Positions 25,113 through 34,372 of a stretch of DNA of 64,000 bases are shown here, piece by piece; the first letter of the stretch is position 1; each line of letters begins with the position of its first letter. The notes under the pieces were generated by a model. It was not told the DNA's origin, did not search any database, and saw only the letters and a program-made list of their open reading frames with translations. This DNA comes from JAGWBD01 sp965220615 (GTDB lineage Bacteria > Chloroflexota > Anaerolineae > Aggregatilineales > Phototrophicaceae), in NCBI GenBank assembly GCA_965220615.1, contig CBDCQL010000002.1:1922001-1986000 (forward strand). Direction: 5' to 3'. A program made the translations under genes and the position numbers.

Positions 25113-26891
25113 TCAGCCCGCCTTCTGCAGGTTCAGGATGATCTTTGCCGTGCTGTGCCACCAGGTCGGCGCGTGGAAGTAGTTGTTCTCCGCCGTCGGC
25201 CAGCCGGTCCAGTAGGTCTCGTTGAAGGGGATCAGCTTGGTCGCCTGGGTGATCGGCAGCGTCGGCAGTTCCTCGTACCATATGCCCATGGCCTCCATGA
25301 AGAGCGGCATGATGGCCTCGTCACCGAGGGGCAGGACGCCCATCTGGTCGACGATGGCGCTGTAGGCCTCGGCCTTCTCGCCACTCCAGCGCGCGAAGTT
25401 GTTGCCGCCGGGGGCGCGCTCACCGATCGGAGCGTACCAGGCGACGTTGTCGCGGTCCATGCCTGCCCAGGGTTCGTTGATCGAAGCGCACTGGTCCCAG
25501 TCACCGGTCGCCTCGAAGTTGCCCAGCGCCTTGTTGTCGCTCCAGGTGCCGCCTGCTACGTTGACCTGGGTGGCGGCGATGCCTGCGCCGCGCCACTGCT
25601 CGACGAGGTTCTCGGCGATGCGGCGCTTCTCGATGAAGCCCTCATGCGCCTGGATCTCGATGCCCAGTTCCTGGCCATCCTTCTCGTAGATGCCGGCGTC
25701 GTTCAGGGCGTAGCCCTTGCCTTCCAGGATTGCCTGCGCGGCCGCCACGTCCGCCACCGGCGATTGCGTCAGACCGGCTTCTTCCAGCGCGTTGATGAAG
25801 ACCTGCAGGCCGCCATACTCGGGGAAGTTGGTGCGCGAGGGCACGGAGACGCCTTCATAGGCGATGCGCACGACCTCGCTGCGGTCGGTGGCGTGGCTCA
25901 GCACCCAGCGCATGTCCGGGTCGCCCCAGGGGTCAACCGTGTGGTTGATGGTGATGCGCCGCGCGCAGGGACCGAACCAGACGTAGGGCAGGTCTTGCGT
26001 CCAGGTGACGAAGTTCGGGTTCTGCGCGCGAATGACGTCATACGCGCCGACCGTGATATCCATCACGCTGTCCAGCTGGTTGTCGATGGCCAGCAGCGAG
26101 CGCACGTCGTCGTTGCCGGTGTGCACCCAGATCAGGCGCTTCGGCTCGGGAAGCGGGAAGTAGCCGCTGGCCGCGCCCCACCAGTTGTCATCGCGGTCGT
26201 AGATGAACTCGTTCTCGCTGGCGCTGACCATCTTGTAGGGGCCGCTGCCCAACGGGTGGCCGTTCTCCAGATCGAAATTGGCGTCGGCGAAGATGTCCTC
26301 CACCTGCGACCAGTGGTGCTCCGGCATGGGCAGGAAGCTGCCGCCAATCTTGACCGAATAGTAGTCCAGCTGGTAACGCGGGTTCGGTTTGAGCAGGTTG
26401 AACTGCACCGTCAGGTCGTCGATCTTCTCAACCGACTCCGTCCAGGTCTGGAGGGCGGCGGCGCGCGCCAGACGGCGCGTCTCGTCATTCAGCAGCAGGT
26501 TCACCGTCCAGATCACGTCGTCGGCATCCAACGTTTCGCCGTCGGCCCACCAGACGCCCTCGCGAATCTTCAGCGTCCAGGTCAAAAAGTCCTCGGAAGG
26601 CGTCATGCTCTCGCCGATCCAGGACTCGACCTCGCCACTTTCGTAATTCAGGACGAAGAGCGGGTCGTAGACCACCTGGCCGGTGCCCACGTTGCCGCCG
26701 GCCGAAGAGCCACCGAACAACTGATTGTGACTGAAGGGGGCGCGGTTGGTGGAAGCGCCGCCGTCAATGTCGAGGATGACGGTGTCCTCGCGCGGCACGT
26801 CCGGGATCCCCTGCGCCGATACCAGGCTGACCGTCAGCGCCAGCAGCAGCAGCATAATCAGCCCGGTAAAACGAATACGGGAGTGGTTCAT
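25113..26891 (-). CDS. Family 5 (dipeptide/oligopeptide-type) solute-binding protein
   Basis: A 592-residue secreted protein with a clear signal peptide (LIMLLLLALTVSLVSAQ). The SBP_bac_5 body carries family features such as VVYDPLFVLNYESGEVE, WTLKIREGVWWADGE and GSGPYKMVS. Members bind peptides, but many bind oligosaccharides or nickel. The sulfatases downstream hint at a carbohydrate ligand, which is inference. The ATG at 26891 has GGAGGACAAAC upstream. No permease genes are adjacent, so the membrane subunits must lie elsewhere. Confidence 0.88.
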   Translation of the reverse strand: MNHSRIRFTGLIMLLLLALTVSLVSAQGIPDVPREDTVILDIDGGASTNRAPFSHNQLFGGSSAGGNVGTGQVVYDPLFVLNYESGEVESWIGESMTPSEDFLTWTLKIREGVWWADGETLDADDVIWTVNLLLNDETRRLARAAALQTWTESVEKIDDLTVQFNLLKPNPRYQLDYYSVKIGGSFLPMPEHHWSQVEDIFADANFDLENGHPLGSGPYKMVSASENEFIYDRDDNWWGAASGYFPLPEPKRLIWVHTGNDDVRSLLAIDNQLDSVMDITVGAYDVIRAQNPNFVTWTQDLPYVWFGPCARRITINHTVDPWGDPDMRWVLSHATDRSEVVRIAYEGVSVPSRTNFPEYGGLQVFINALEEAGLTQSPVADVAAAQAILEGKGYALNDAGIYEKDGQELGIEIQAHEGFIEKRRIAENLVEQWRGAGIAATQVNVAGGTWSDNKALGNFEATGDWDQCASINEPWAGMDRDNVAWYAPIGERAPGGNNFARWSGEKAEAYSAIVDQMGVLPLGDEAIMPLFMEAMGIWYEELPTLPITQATKLIPFNETYWTGWPTAENNYFHAPTWWHSTAKIILNLQKAG

Positions 26892-26923
26892 GTTTGTCCT
26901 CCGCAAAAAATATGAGTGAATGG

Positions 26924-26951
26924 ATTCTAGCGCGCCCGACGGGAGGCGCAA
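26924..26951 (-). promoter_or_regulatory. Probable promoter of the binding-protein gene
   Basis: Read on the minus strand, -35 TTGCGC and -10 TAGAAT are separated by 16 bp. The -10 ends 33 bp upstream of the ATG. Confidence 0.5.
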
Positions 26952-27006
26952 CTATCCCGCGACGGGAACGCAGGGCAGGCTGCCCGGCAAAGGGTTGAGG
27001 CCCTGC

Positions 27007-27540
27007 CTAAAACTCGATGTACTGTTTCCAGGAGTCCTGGCCGCTGCCAACCGCGATCACCAGGTAACTGGTGCGCGGCGTACGCGGTTCGCTGCGCAGT
27101 TTCATGCCGGCCTCGTGCGGCAGGCGGTCGCCCTTGCGATGGTTGCAGGCCGTGCAGGCGCAGGCGGTGTTCGTCCACTGGTCGCGCCCGCCGCGCGAAC
27201 GCGGCAGGATGTGGTCGATGGTCAGGTCGCTGCGCGCCAGCACCTTGCCCCGCTGCAGGCTGCCGGCGCGGGCGCCGCAGTAAATGCAGGTGTAGTTGTC
27301 GCGGATCATCACGCCCTTGCGACTCCAGCTGGCGCGGCGCCGCGGTACGTTGATGAAGGTGCGCAGGGCGATGACCGAGGGCACGGCGAAGCGCTGGCTC
27401 ACCGTGCGCAGAAAGCGACCGCTCTCCTCCACGGTGAAGGCCTTGCCGGCCAGCAAGAGGTTCATGGCCCGCGGCACAGTGATGACGGCCAGCGGCTCCC
27501 AGCTGCTGCCATTGAGCAAGAGCACCCGTCCGCTAATCAT
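27007..27540 (-). CDS. HNH endonuclease-domain protein
   Basis: A 177-residue protein. Its first half (RVLLLNGSSWEPLAVITVPR, about 1-75) is typical of a bacterial HNH family found widely in Actinobacteria and Chloroflexota. The second half carries the HNH core: CIYCGAR, TIDHILPRSRGG, then CACTACNHRKGD, giving the two CxxC zinc knuckles and the catalytic DH. Its role is unknown; members are usually chromosomal and not tied to introns. The stop is 115 bp from the start of the downstream binding-protein gene. Confidence 0.82.
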   Translation of the reverse strand: MISGRVLLLNGSSWEPLAVITVPRAMNLLLAGKAFTVEESGRFLRTVSQRFAVPSVIALRTFINVPRRRASWSRKGVMIRDNYTCIYCGARAGSLQRGKVLARSDLTIDHILPRSRGGRDQWTNTACACTACNHRKGDRLPHEAGMKLRSEPRTPRTSYLVIAVGSGQDSWKQYIEF

Positions 27541-27580
27541 CCCTCGCCCGCTCCGCTACGGATCGATCGCCTGCATCGGG

Positions 27581-27608
27581 ATTTTACTATAACTTGCGAC
27601 GGCCACAA
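27581..27608 (-). promoter_or_regulatory. Possible promoter of the HNH gene
   Basis: On the minus strand, TTGTGG (-35) and TAAAAT (-10) are 16 bp apart, and the -10 ends 40 bp before the start codon. The -35 is a weak match. Confidence 0.4.
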
Positions 27609-27768
27609 TCGCCTTTGCAGAGAGCTAACATCCGGGCGACACGCCTGCCCATGACCCGGACTGTCCTTCGCCCTCGCCCGGCCTCCAGCCTGATTTCACC
27701 CAAAAGGCACTCGTGCAACGGACCCGGGCGGGGCTACTTTCCCGTCGCGAATTGCCCGGGACTTACGC

Positions 27769-27797
27769 TTTACAAACTGCCGGGCTGCCTTCATACT
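27769..27797 (+). promoter_or_regulatory. Promoter for the T-box/pheST transcript
   Basis: TTTACA (27769-27774), a 17-bp spacer and CATACT (27792-27797) lie just upstream of the structured leader, predicting transcription from about 27804. The stretch 27609-27768, between here and the HNH promoter, shows no gene that I can support. Confidence 0.65.
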
Positions 27798-27803
27798 GGC
27801 GCG

Positions 27804-28053
27804 CAACGGCCACGACGGAGACAGTCCGTGGCGCGGGCGTCACCAGGGAGCCGGGGTCCTGACTGCGAGCCCTGGCAGACGCGCAGCCGCGGAATTCCCT
27901 CCCGAGCTGACAGGGGAACGCCCCGTGCCCGGGGTCAGTAGCCTGCTCCGCCCGCCGGCGTTACCAGGCATGCAGAGCGGGTCGCCAGAGCGGCCAACCA
28001 GGGTGGTACCGCGGGATTCAGACTCCCGTCCCTGACCGGGGCGGGAGTTTTTG
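27804..28053 (+). ncRNA. T-box riboswitch (tRNA-Phe sensing) leader of pheST
   Basis: The leader ends with the diagnostic T-box sequence TGGTACCGCG (28004-28013) directly followed by an intrinsic terminator. Upstream, Stem I can be drawn: 27826-27832 with 27886-27892, 27837-27841 with 27878-27882, and 27843-27848 with 27870-27875. The codon-like UUC at 27895-27897 lies just 3' of this stack, opposite AGACAGT, where the specifier loop belongs, and UUC is a Phe codon. Uncharged tRNA-Phe would pair at the specifier and at UGGN and favour the antiterminator. The gene that follows is pheS. Confidence 0.88.
28021..28053 (+). terminator. Terminator arm of the T-box
   Basis: ACTCCCG (28022-28028) pairs with CGGGAGT (28042-28048), with extra pairs inside, and a run of five T follows at 28048-28052. 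It competes with the T-box antiterminator just upstream. Confidence 0.85.
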
Positions 28054-28122
28054 TATCCCGCCATGCGCGAACGGCAGCATTCATTTCTGCTCGACCAGCC
28101 GCAGGAGGATGGGGAGAGGACC

Positions 28123-29157
28123 ATGCTCGAAACGCTTGAAACGCAGTACGCCGACGCCCTGCAGGCCCTCGCCGCCAGCGAAAGCAGTGAAGCGCTGACC
28201 GCATGGCAGAGCGCCTGGCTCGGGCGCCGCGGCGCCATCACCGCCAGCCTGCGCGCCACCGGCCAGTTGCCGCCGGAAGCGCGTGCCGCCTGGGGCAAAC
28301 GCGCCAACGAGATCCGTCAACTGCTGACCGAGGCGCACGCGGAGCGCGAGGAGGCCATTCGCAGCGCCGAACTGCTGCTCGACCTCGAAAGCGGTTTCAT
28401 CGACGTCACCTTGCCTGGCCGGCAGCGCCAGGCCGGCGGCCTGCACCCGTCCACGCGCATCCTGCGTGAATTCGCCCGCATCTGGGGGGAAATGGGATTC
28501 CAGGTCTATCGCAGCCGCGACGTCGAAACCGACGAGTACAACTTCCAGTACCTGAACTTTCCGCCGCATCACCCGGCGCGCGACATGCAGGACTCTTTCT
28601 ATACGACCACGCCCGGCGTGATCCTGCGCACCCATACCTCACCGGGCCAGATCCGCGCCATGCGCGACCTCGGCGCCGGCGGCACGCGTCCCGTGCGCGT
28701 CATCCTGCCCGGCATGTGCTATCGCTACGAGCAGATCACCGCGCGCAGTGAAGTGCAATTCCACCAAGTGGAGGGCCTGGCCGTGGGCCGCGGCATCCGC
28801 ATGACCGACCTGAAGGGCACGGTCGCGGCCTTCGCCCGCCGCATGTTCGGCGAAAACGCGCGCGTCCGCTACCGCGCCTCCTACTTCCCCTTCACCGAGC
28901 CCAGCATGGAGATCGACGTCGAATGCTTCCTCTGCGGCGGCGCCGGCTGCCGCGTCTGCAAGTACAGCGGCTGGCTGGAAATCGCCGGGAGCGGCATGGT
29001 GCATCCCTACGTGCTGCGCAACGGCGGCTACGACCCGGCCGAGTGGAGCGGCTTCGCCTTTGGCATGGGGCCGGAACGCAGCGCCATGCTGCGCCACGAC
29101 ATCCATGACATTCGCTATTTCTGGGGCAACGATCTGCGTTTCCTGGAGCAATTCTGA
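28123..29157 (+). CDS. pheS: Phenylalanyl-tRNA synthetase alpha subunit
   Basis: A 344-residue class II synthetase subunit. The coiled-coil N-terminus (about 1-85) is followed by motif 1, the conserved LRTHTSPGQIRAM and RYEQITARSEVQFHQVEG regions, a cysteine cluster (CFLCGGAGCRVCKYSG, as in many PheS) and motif 3 (FGMGPERSAMLRH). It charges tRNA-Phe as an alpha2-beta2 tetramer with PheT. The ATG at 28123 follows GGGGAGAGGACC and gives the normal length; an upstream in-frame extension into the T-box is rejected. Confidence 0.95.
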   Translation: MLETLETQYADALQALAASESSEALTAWQSAWLGRRGAITASLRATGQLPPEARAAWGKRANEIRQLLTEAHAEREEAIRSAELLLDLESGFIDVTLPGRQRQAGGLHPSTRILREFARIWGEMGFQVYRSRDVETDEYNFQYLNFPPHHPARDMQDSFYTTTPGVILRTHTSPGQIRAMRDLGAGGTRPVRVILPGMCYRYEQITARSEVQFHQVEGLAVGRGIRMTDLKGTVAAFARRMFGENARVRYRASYFPFTEPSMEIDVECFLCGGAGCRVCKYSGWLEIAGSGMVHPYVLRNGGYDPAEWSGFAFGMGPERSAMLRHDIHDIRYFWGNDLRFLEQF

Positions 29158-29240
29158 TCCAGCACTTCGGACCCGTGCAGGAGGCCGCCATGCCCGTCCC
29201 TGTATCAACCACAGCCAATCTGACCGCGTAAGGAGAAATC

Positions 29241-31796
29241 ATGCTGGTCCCCCTTTCCTGGTTGCGCGACCTGGTCGACGTCGACGTTCCGGCTGAATGG
29301 CTGGCCGAACGCCTGACCCTGGCCGGCCTTGAGGTCGCCGCCATCAACTACCTTGGCCTGCCCCAGGGCGTGGTCGAGGGCGTGCGCTGGCCGGCCTCGG
29401 ACCACCTGGTCTGGGACCGGGACAAGGTACTGCTGGGCGCCATCCGCGAGGTGCGCGCCCACCCCAATGCCGATCGCCTCGTGCTCGCCATGGTCGATTA
29501 CGGCGGCGACTCCCTGGAACAGTGCGTCACCGGCGCGACCAACCTGTTTGAGTTCAAGGATACAGGGCCGCTCGAGCCGCCCCTGTGGGCCCCTTTCGCC
29601 ATGGAAGGCGCCGAACTGTGGGACGGCCACAGCGAAAAGCCCAAACGCCTGCGGCTCAGGGAACGCGCCCTGCGCGGCATCCCCAACCGCAGCATGGTCT
29701 GCTCCGAAAAGGAACTGGGGCTCTCCGACGAGCATGAGGGCATCCTGCTGCTGGCGGACGACGGCAGCTTTCGCCCCGGCACGCCTTTGCAGGACGTGCT
29801 TGGCGACGTGGTATTCGATATCGAACTGACGCCCAACCTGGCGCGTTGCTTCAGCATCCTCGGCGTCGCGCGCGAGGTCGCCGCCCTGCTGGACAAGCCG
29901 CTGCGCAGGCCCGCCACGGAGGTTCTCGCCGAGGGGCCCCCGATCGAGGGTCAGGCCGCCATCCGCATCGAGGAGCCGGACCTGAATCCCCGTTTCACCC
30001 TTGCCCTCCTGCGGGACACGCAGGTCCGTCCCTCGCCGCTGTGGTTGCAGCAGCGCCTGCGCCTGGTGGGTCAACGGCCGATCAACAACATCGTCGACGT
30101 CACCAACTACATCACCTTCGAACTGGGCCAGCCCCTGCATGCCTTCGATTACGACAAGCTGCTGGCGCGCGCCGATGGCGCCCAGCCCACCATCACGACG
30201 CGCCATGCGCAACCCGGTGAGACCCTGACGACGCTGGAAGGCGCCCGGCGTGAACTGGAAGCGCACGACATCATTCTGCTGGATTCCGCCGGTATCCTCA
30301 GTCTGGGTGGCATCATCGGCGGCGCCGAAACGGAGATCGACGAAAACACGCGCAACGTGCTGCTCGAGGCCGCCAACTGGAACGCCGTCAACATCCGCCG
30401 CACGATGCAGTCGCAAAAGGTCATCACCGACGCCGGCGTTCGTTTCAGCCGCGGCGTCCACCCGGCCATCGCGGCGGACGGGGTCAGGCGCGGCATCGAA
30501 CTGATGCGTCGCCACGGCGGCGGCAGGATCGCTGCCGGCATCGTCGACGACTATCCCCTTCCGCCGGAACCGGTGCAGGTCGTCCTGACCGTCGCCGAGA
30601 TCCAGCGCATCATGGGCGTGGACTTCAGCGCGGACGAGGCCGCCGCCATCCTGCGCCGGCTTGAATTCACGGTAAACCTGCGTGGGAATCAGCTGGAGGT
30701 GACGGTGCCGGAACACCGACTCGACATCAGCAGCGAAGCCGTCACCGGCCAGGCCGACCTGATCGAGGAACTGGCGCGAATTCACGGCTATGACCGCATC
30801 CCGGACAGCATGGTCGACGATGAACTGCCGCCCCTGCACGCGGACCTGGCGCTGGAGCACGAGGAGTTGCTGCGGGACCTGCTGGCGACTCTTGGTCTGC
30901 GCGAAAACATCAGCCACCGCTTCAGTTCACCGGAACGCGAGGCCCTTTTGACGCCTGGCGGCGGCCCCGGTTTCCACACGCAGCCCTACGTCGAACTGCT
31001 CAACCCCGTCGCGCCGGAAAAACGCGTGCTGCGCCACACCCTGCTCACGCAATTGCTGGACAGCGCCGCCGCCAACGCACGGTGGCGCGAGACGCAGCAG
31101 GTCTTCGAGATCGGCCAGGTCTATCTGCCGCAGGAGAGCGAGGAGCTGCCCCGCGAGCCGCGGCGTCTGGCCCTGCTTATGACCGGCCGCCGGCGTTTGC
31201 CCGACTGGCAGGGCGACGCCGACGACGGTCAACTGGACTTCTTCGATCTCAAGGGCGTGCTTGACCGGCTGCTGGCCAGTTTCAACGTTCCCGGCGTCCT
31301 GTGGGGCCGGGGCGAGCACGCCAGCTTCCACCCAGGCCGCTCGGCGGCGATTCGCAGCCAGGGTGACCTGCTCGGCCACGCCGGCGAGTTGCACCCTATT
31401 GTGGCGCAGGCCTTCGACCTGAACGACGCGCCCGTGCTGGTCGCCGAGCTGGACCTGGAGAGTCTGCTGCAACGCAGCAGCTGGCGCAGCTACCCCCTGC
31501 AGGCCCTGCCGCTCACGCCGCCCGTCTACCAGGACATCGCGCTGGTGCTGCGGGAGGAGGTGTCGGCGGCGGACGTTGAATCGGTCCTGCGCCGCGCCGG
31601 CGGAGACCTGTTGCATGACCTGCGCCTCTTCGACGTCTACACCGGCGATCCGGTCCCGCCCGGCCACAGGAGCCTGGCCTTCAATCTCGTCTACCAGACC
31701 GACGCCCGCACCCTGACCGACCGCGAGGTGGCGAAGGTGCATCGCAAAATCGTGCGCGCCGCCGAAAATCAACTGGGCGCGACCCTGCGCGCCTGA
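29241..31796 (+). CDS. pheT: Phenylalanyl-tRNA synthetase beta subunit
   Basis: An 851-residue protein with the full PheT order. These are an N-terminal domain, an OB-fold tRNA-binding region (about 65-150), B3/B4 editing domain (about 210-385), B5 (about 415-485), a catalytic-like core and a C-terminal FDX-ACB anticodon-binding domain (about 755-851). Typical motifs include RPINNIVDVTNYITFE and EIDENTRNVLLEAANWN. The ATG follows AAGGAG. It is 83 bp after pheS under the same T-box. Confidence 0.95.
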   Translation: MLVPLSWLRDLVDVDVPAEWLAERLTLAGLEVAAINYLGLPQGVVEGVRWPASDHLVWDRDKVLLGAIREVRAHPNADRLVLAMVDYGGDSLEQCVTGATNLFEFKDTGPLEPPLWAPFAMEGAELWDGHSEKPKRLRLRERALRGIPNRSMVCSEKELGLSDEHEGILLLADDGSFRPGTPLQDVLGDVVFDIELTPNLARCFSILGVAREVAALLDKPLRRPATEVLAEGPPIEGQAAIRIEEPDLNPRFTLALLRDTQVRPSPLWLQQRLRLVGQRPINNIVDVTNYITFELGQPLHAFDYDKLLARADGAQPTITTRHAQPGETLTTLEGARRELEAHDIILLDSAGILSLGGIIGGAETEIDENTRNVLLEAANWNAVNIRRTMQSQKVITDAGVRFSRGVHPAIAADGVRRGIELMRRHGGGRIAAGIVDDYPLPPEPVQVVLTVAEIQRIMGVDFSADEAAAILRRLEFTVNLRGNQLEVTVPEHRLDISSEAVTGQADLIEELARIHGYDRIPDSMVDDELPPLHADLALEHEELLRDLLATLGLRENISHRFSSPEREALLTPGGGPGFHTQPYVELLNPVAPEKRVLRHTLLTQLLDSAAANARWRETQQVFEIGQVYLPQESEELPREPRRLALLMTGRRRLPDWQGDADDGQLDFFDLKGVLDRLLASFNVPGVLWGRGEHASFHPGRSAAIRSQGDLLGHAGELHPIVAQAFDLNDAPVLVAELDLESLLQRSSWRSYPLQALPLTPPVYQDIALVLREEVSAADVESVLRRAGGDLLHDLRLFDVYTGDPVPPGHRSLAFNLVYQTDARTLTDREVAKVHRKIVRAAENQLGATLRA

Positions 31797-31808
31797 AAGG
31801 ACTCCCTC

Positions 31809-32930
31809 ATGAACGTGGAAACGCAGGCCATTCACGCCGGCCACGTCGTCGATCCCGCCAGCGGCGCAATCGTCGCCCCGGTGCACTTTTCGACCACCTA
31901 CGAGCGCGCGGCGGACGGCAGTTACCCACTGGACTACGTCTACAGCCGTCTCGGCAACCCCAACCGCCTTGCGCTGGAGGCGCGCATCACGGCGCTGGAG
32001 GGCGGCGTGGACGCCGCATCCTTCGCTTCCGGCTCGGCGGCCATCTACGCCCTGCTGCAGACCCTCGGCCAGGGCGATCACGTCGTCGCGCCCGACGTCC
32101 TCTACTACGGCATTCGCATCATCATGACCGACATCATGGCGCGTCAGGGCATCGACACCAGCTTTGTCGACATGTCGCGGCCGGAAAACGTCGCCGCCGC
32201 CCTGCGCCCGGAAACGCGTCTGGTGCTTTTGGAGACTCCTTCCAACCCGGAACTGGGCGTCAGCGATATTCGCGCCATCAGCGACGTCGCCCATGACGCC
32301 GGCGCCAGCGTGGCCTGCGACAACACCATCGCCACGCCCGTCTTCCAGCGCCCGCTGCAGCTGGGCGTCGACTACGTCATGCACGCCACCACCAAGTACC
32401 TCGGCGGCCACAGCGACGTGCTGGGCGGCATCATCGTCACCGGAGAGGTGGACGAACGATTCGAACGCCTGCAGCAAATCCAGCAGGTCGGCGGCGCCGT
32501 GCCCTCGCCGCTGGAGTGCTGGTTGACCCTGCGCGGCATCGAGACCCTGCCCCTGCGCGTGCGCGCCCACGCCGACAACGCCCTGCAAGTCGCGCTGTTC
32601 CTCGAGCAGCATCCCGCCGTCGAGTGCGTCAATTACCCTGGTCTCGAGAGCCACCCGGCCCATGAGGTGGCCCGCGGCCAAATGAGCGGCTATGGCGGCC
32701 TGCTTTCGCTGCAGGTGTGCGGCGGCGCTGACGAGGCGCTGGCGGTGACAGGCAGGGTCAAGCTCTTCCGCCGCGCCACCAGCTTCGGCGGGACGCACAG
32801 CCTCATCGAGCACCGGGCCTCGATGGAAAAGGGTGTCACCCGCACCGCGCCCAACCTCCTGCGCGTCTCGGTCGGCCTGGAGCACGCCGACGATCTGATC
32901 GCCGACCTCGACCAGGCGCTGCGGTCCTGA
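31809..32930 (+). CDS. Cys/Met-metabolism PLP-dependent enzyme (cystathionine gamma-lyase/synthase family)
   Basis: A 373-residue aminotransferase-fold enzyme. The PLP-binding lysine is K196 in HATTKYLGGHSD. Other family marks are YVYSRLGNPN, FASGSAAIYALL, LLETPSNPELG and SFGGTHSLIEHRAS. Members carry out gamma-elimination or gamma-replacement on cystathionine, O-acyl-homoserine or methionine; the exact reaction cannot be read. The length is slightly under the usual 380-400. The start follows AAAGGACTCCCTC, 12 bp after pheT, so it may share that transcript. Confidence 0.88.
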   Translation: MNVETQAIHAGHVVDPASGAIVAPVHFSTTYERAADGSYPLDYVYSRLGNPNRLALEARITALEGGVDAASFASGSAAIYALLQTLGQGDHVVAPDVLYYGIRIIMTDIMARQGIDTSFVDMSRPENVAAALRPETRLVLLETPSNPELGVSDIRAISDVAHDAGASVACDNTIATPVFQRPLQLGVDYVMHATTKYLGGHSDVLGGIIVTGEVDERFERLQQIQQVGGAVPSPLECWLTLRGIETLPLRVRAHADNALQVALFLEQHPAVECVNYPGLESHPAHEVARGQMSGYGGLLSLQVCGGADEALAVTGRVKLFRRATSFGGTHSLIEHRASMEKGVTRTAPNLLRVSVGLEHADDLIADLDQALRS

Positions 32931-32978
32931 GGCGGATTCGCTACAATTTTGCCCTTCCAGGTAGAGGAGAGTGCTGGC

Positions 32979-33887
32979 ATGTCTGATGGATTCGAGGTCT
33001 TCGACGAGCGTTTCAACGAACTGCTGTTGCCGGACTCGCGCCTGGAACATCTGGCGGAGGGCTGCATCTGGGCCGAGGGTCCGGTCTGGTTGCCGGACGA
33101 CAGCGTCGTGTGGAGCGACATCCCCAACAACCGCATGCTGCGCTGGTCGGCCGCCCGCGGCGTCGAGACCTTCCGCCAGCCCTCCAACTACAGCAACGGC
33201 AACACCCTCGACCGTCAGGGGCGCATCGTCACCTGCGAACACGGCGCGCGCCGCGTGAGCCGTACGGAGGCCGATGGCAGCGTGATCACCCTCGCCGATC
33301 GCTATCAGGGCGGCCGTTTCAACTCGCCCAATGACGTGGTGGTGCGCTCCGACGACAGCATCTGGTTCACCGACCCGCCCTACGGCATCCTGCCCGGCAC
33401 GGAAGAGGGCCACGAAAACCCCTTCGAGCAGGACGGCTGCCACGTGTACCGCCTCGATCCGGCCAGCGGCGCCATTGCGCGGGTCATCGACGACATGGTC
33501 AAGCCGAACGGCCTCGCCTTTTCGCCGGACGGCCAGCGCCTCTACGTGGCTGACACCGGCGCTTCCCACGACCCCGACGGCCCGCATCACATCCGCGTCT
33601 TCGACGTGGTGGATGGAGTCTCGCTCGGCGAGGGCCGCCTCTTTGCCGAGATCAATCCCGGCCTGCCGGACGGCTTCCGCTTCGACCAAAACGGCTACCT
33701 TTTCACGAGTTCGGCGGACAGCATCCAGGTCTACACCCAGTCCGGGGAGCGCCTGGGCAAGATTCTGGTCCCCGAGCCAATCGCCAACTGCTGTTTCGGC
33801 GGGCCGGGCTTCGATCACCTCTATATCACCGCGACGACCTCGCTCTACGTCATTCGCCTGAACACCCGCGGCGTCCGGCACGCGTGA
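32979..33887 (+). CDS. SMP-30/gluconolactonase-family lactonase
   Basis: A 302-residue six-bladed beta-propeller. Metal-site motifs are AEGPVWLPDD (N-terminal Glu), RFNSPNDVVVRSD (Asn), VKPNGLAFSPDG (Asn) and ADTGAS (Asp). The family hydrolyses sugar lactones such as gluconolactone or xylonolactone in the cytoplasm. The ATG at 32979 has GAGGAGAG upstream. A TACAAT hexamer at 32942 could be a -10 element but has no good -35. The gene may feed sugar acids to the dehydratase and dehydrogenase genes elsewhere in the window. Confidence 0.88.
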   Translation: MSDGFEVFDERFNELLLPDSRLEHLAEGCIWAEGPVWLPDDSVVWSDIPNNRMLRWSAARGVETFRQPSNYSNGNTLDRQGRIVTCEHGARRVSRTEADGSVITLADRYQGGRFNSPNDVVVRSDDSIWFTDPPYGILPGTEEGHENPFEQDGCHVYRLDPASGAIARVIDDMVKPNGLAFSPDGQRLYVADTGASHDPDGPHHIRVFDVVDGVSLGEGRLFAEINPGLPDGFRFDQNGYLFTSSADSIQVYTQSGERLGKILVPEPIANCCFGGPGFDHLYITATTSLYVIRLNTRGVRHA

Positions 33888-33913
33888 GGCCTTCACGAAC
33901 AGGAGACCCGTTC

Positions 33914-34372
33914 ATGGAAAAATATACGGGCTTTGCAATCAAGGTTACCGGGGGCGATTATGCCTACTACAGGAGCATTTACAGAATTGGTTTCAGCGAC
34001 TTTACATTTAAGCGCTGGGAGCATGATATCCCCACCGGAACTCGCATTCTGATTTATGTCAAAGGACTGAAATCTATCAAGGATGACGCCATCGTGACTG
34101 GAAGCTTCACCGAGACTGAGGGTGAAACACCTTATAATCCAGATTATCCCAATATGTTGAAACTGGATTTCACCGCACTTCCTGCCAGCTCCAGACCTGT
34201 TCCTCTCACGCGTGTGCGAGAAATCCTTGAGCGTGACACGCCGGAGTTGGCCGTGGGCCCGTATCAGAAACGTTTCCCGCGCCAAATAGACAGTTGGCGC
34301 CCAATTACCAGAGAGGATTACACCTTGTTATTTGCGGAACTGCTGCGTCCAGGCGAAAGGAATCAGAAATGA
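33914..34372 (+). CDS. EVE/PUA-like domain protein, AT-richer paralogue
   Basis: A 152-residue protein. Its order of blocks is the same as in the next gene: FKRWEHDIPTGTRILIYVKG, a SIKDDAIVTGSF strand pair, VPLTRVREIL, and SWRPITREDYTLLF near the C-terminus. This resembles the small beta-barrel EVE/PUA-like fold, often linked to modified-base or RNA binding. The identification is tentative. The base composition is visibly more AT-rich than its neighbours, suggesting separate acquisition. The ATG follows AGGAGACCCGTTC, and the stop overlaps the next start (ATGA). Confidence 0.5.
   Translation: MEKYTGFAIKVTGGDYAYYRSIYRIGFSDFTFKRWEHDIPTGTRILIYVKGLKSIKDDAIVTGSFTETEGETPYNPDYPNMLKLDFTALPASSRPVPLTRVREILERDTPELAVGPYQKRFPRQIDSWRPITREDYTLLFAELLRPGERNQK

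Noticed and set aside
29205..30917. Long minus-strand frame opposite pheT
   Set aside because: It is a high-GC shadow of pheT with no domain, start signal or family resemblance. The same holds for the 24420-26915 frame opposite the sulfatase and binding-protein genes.
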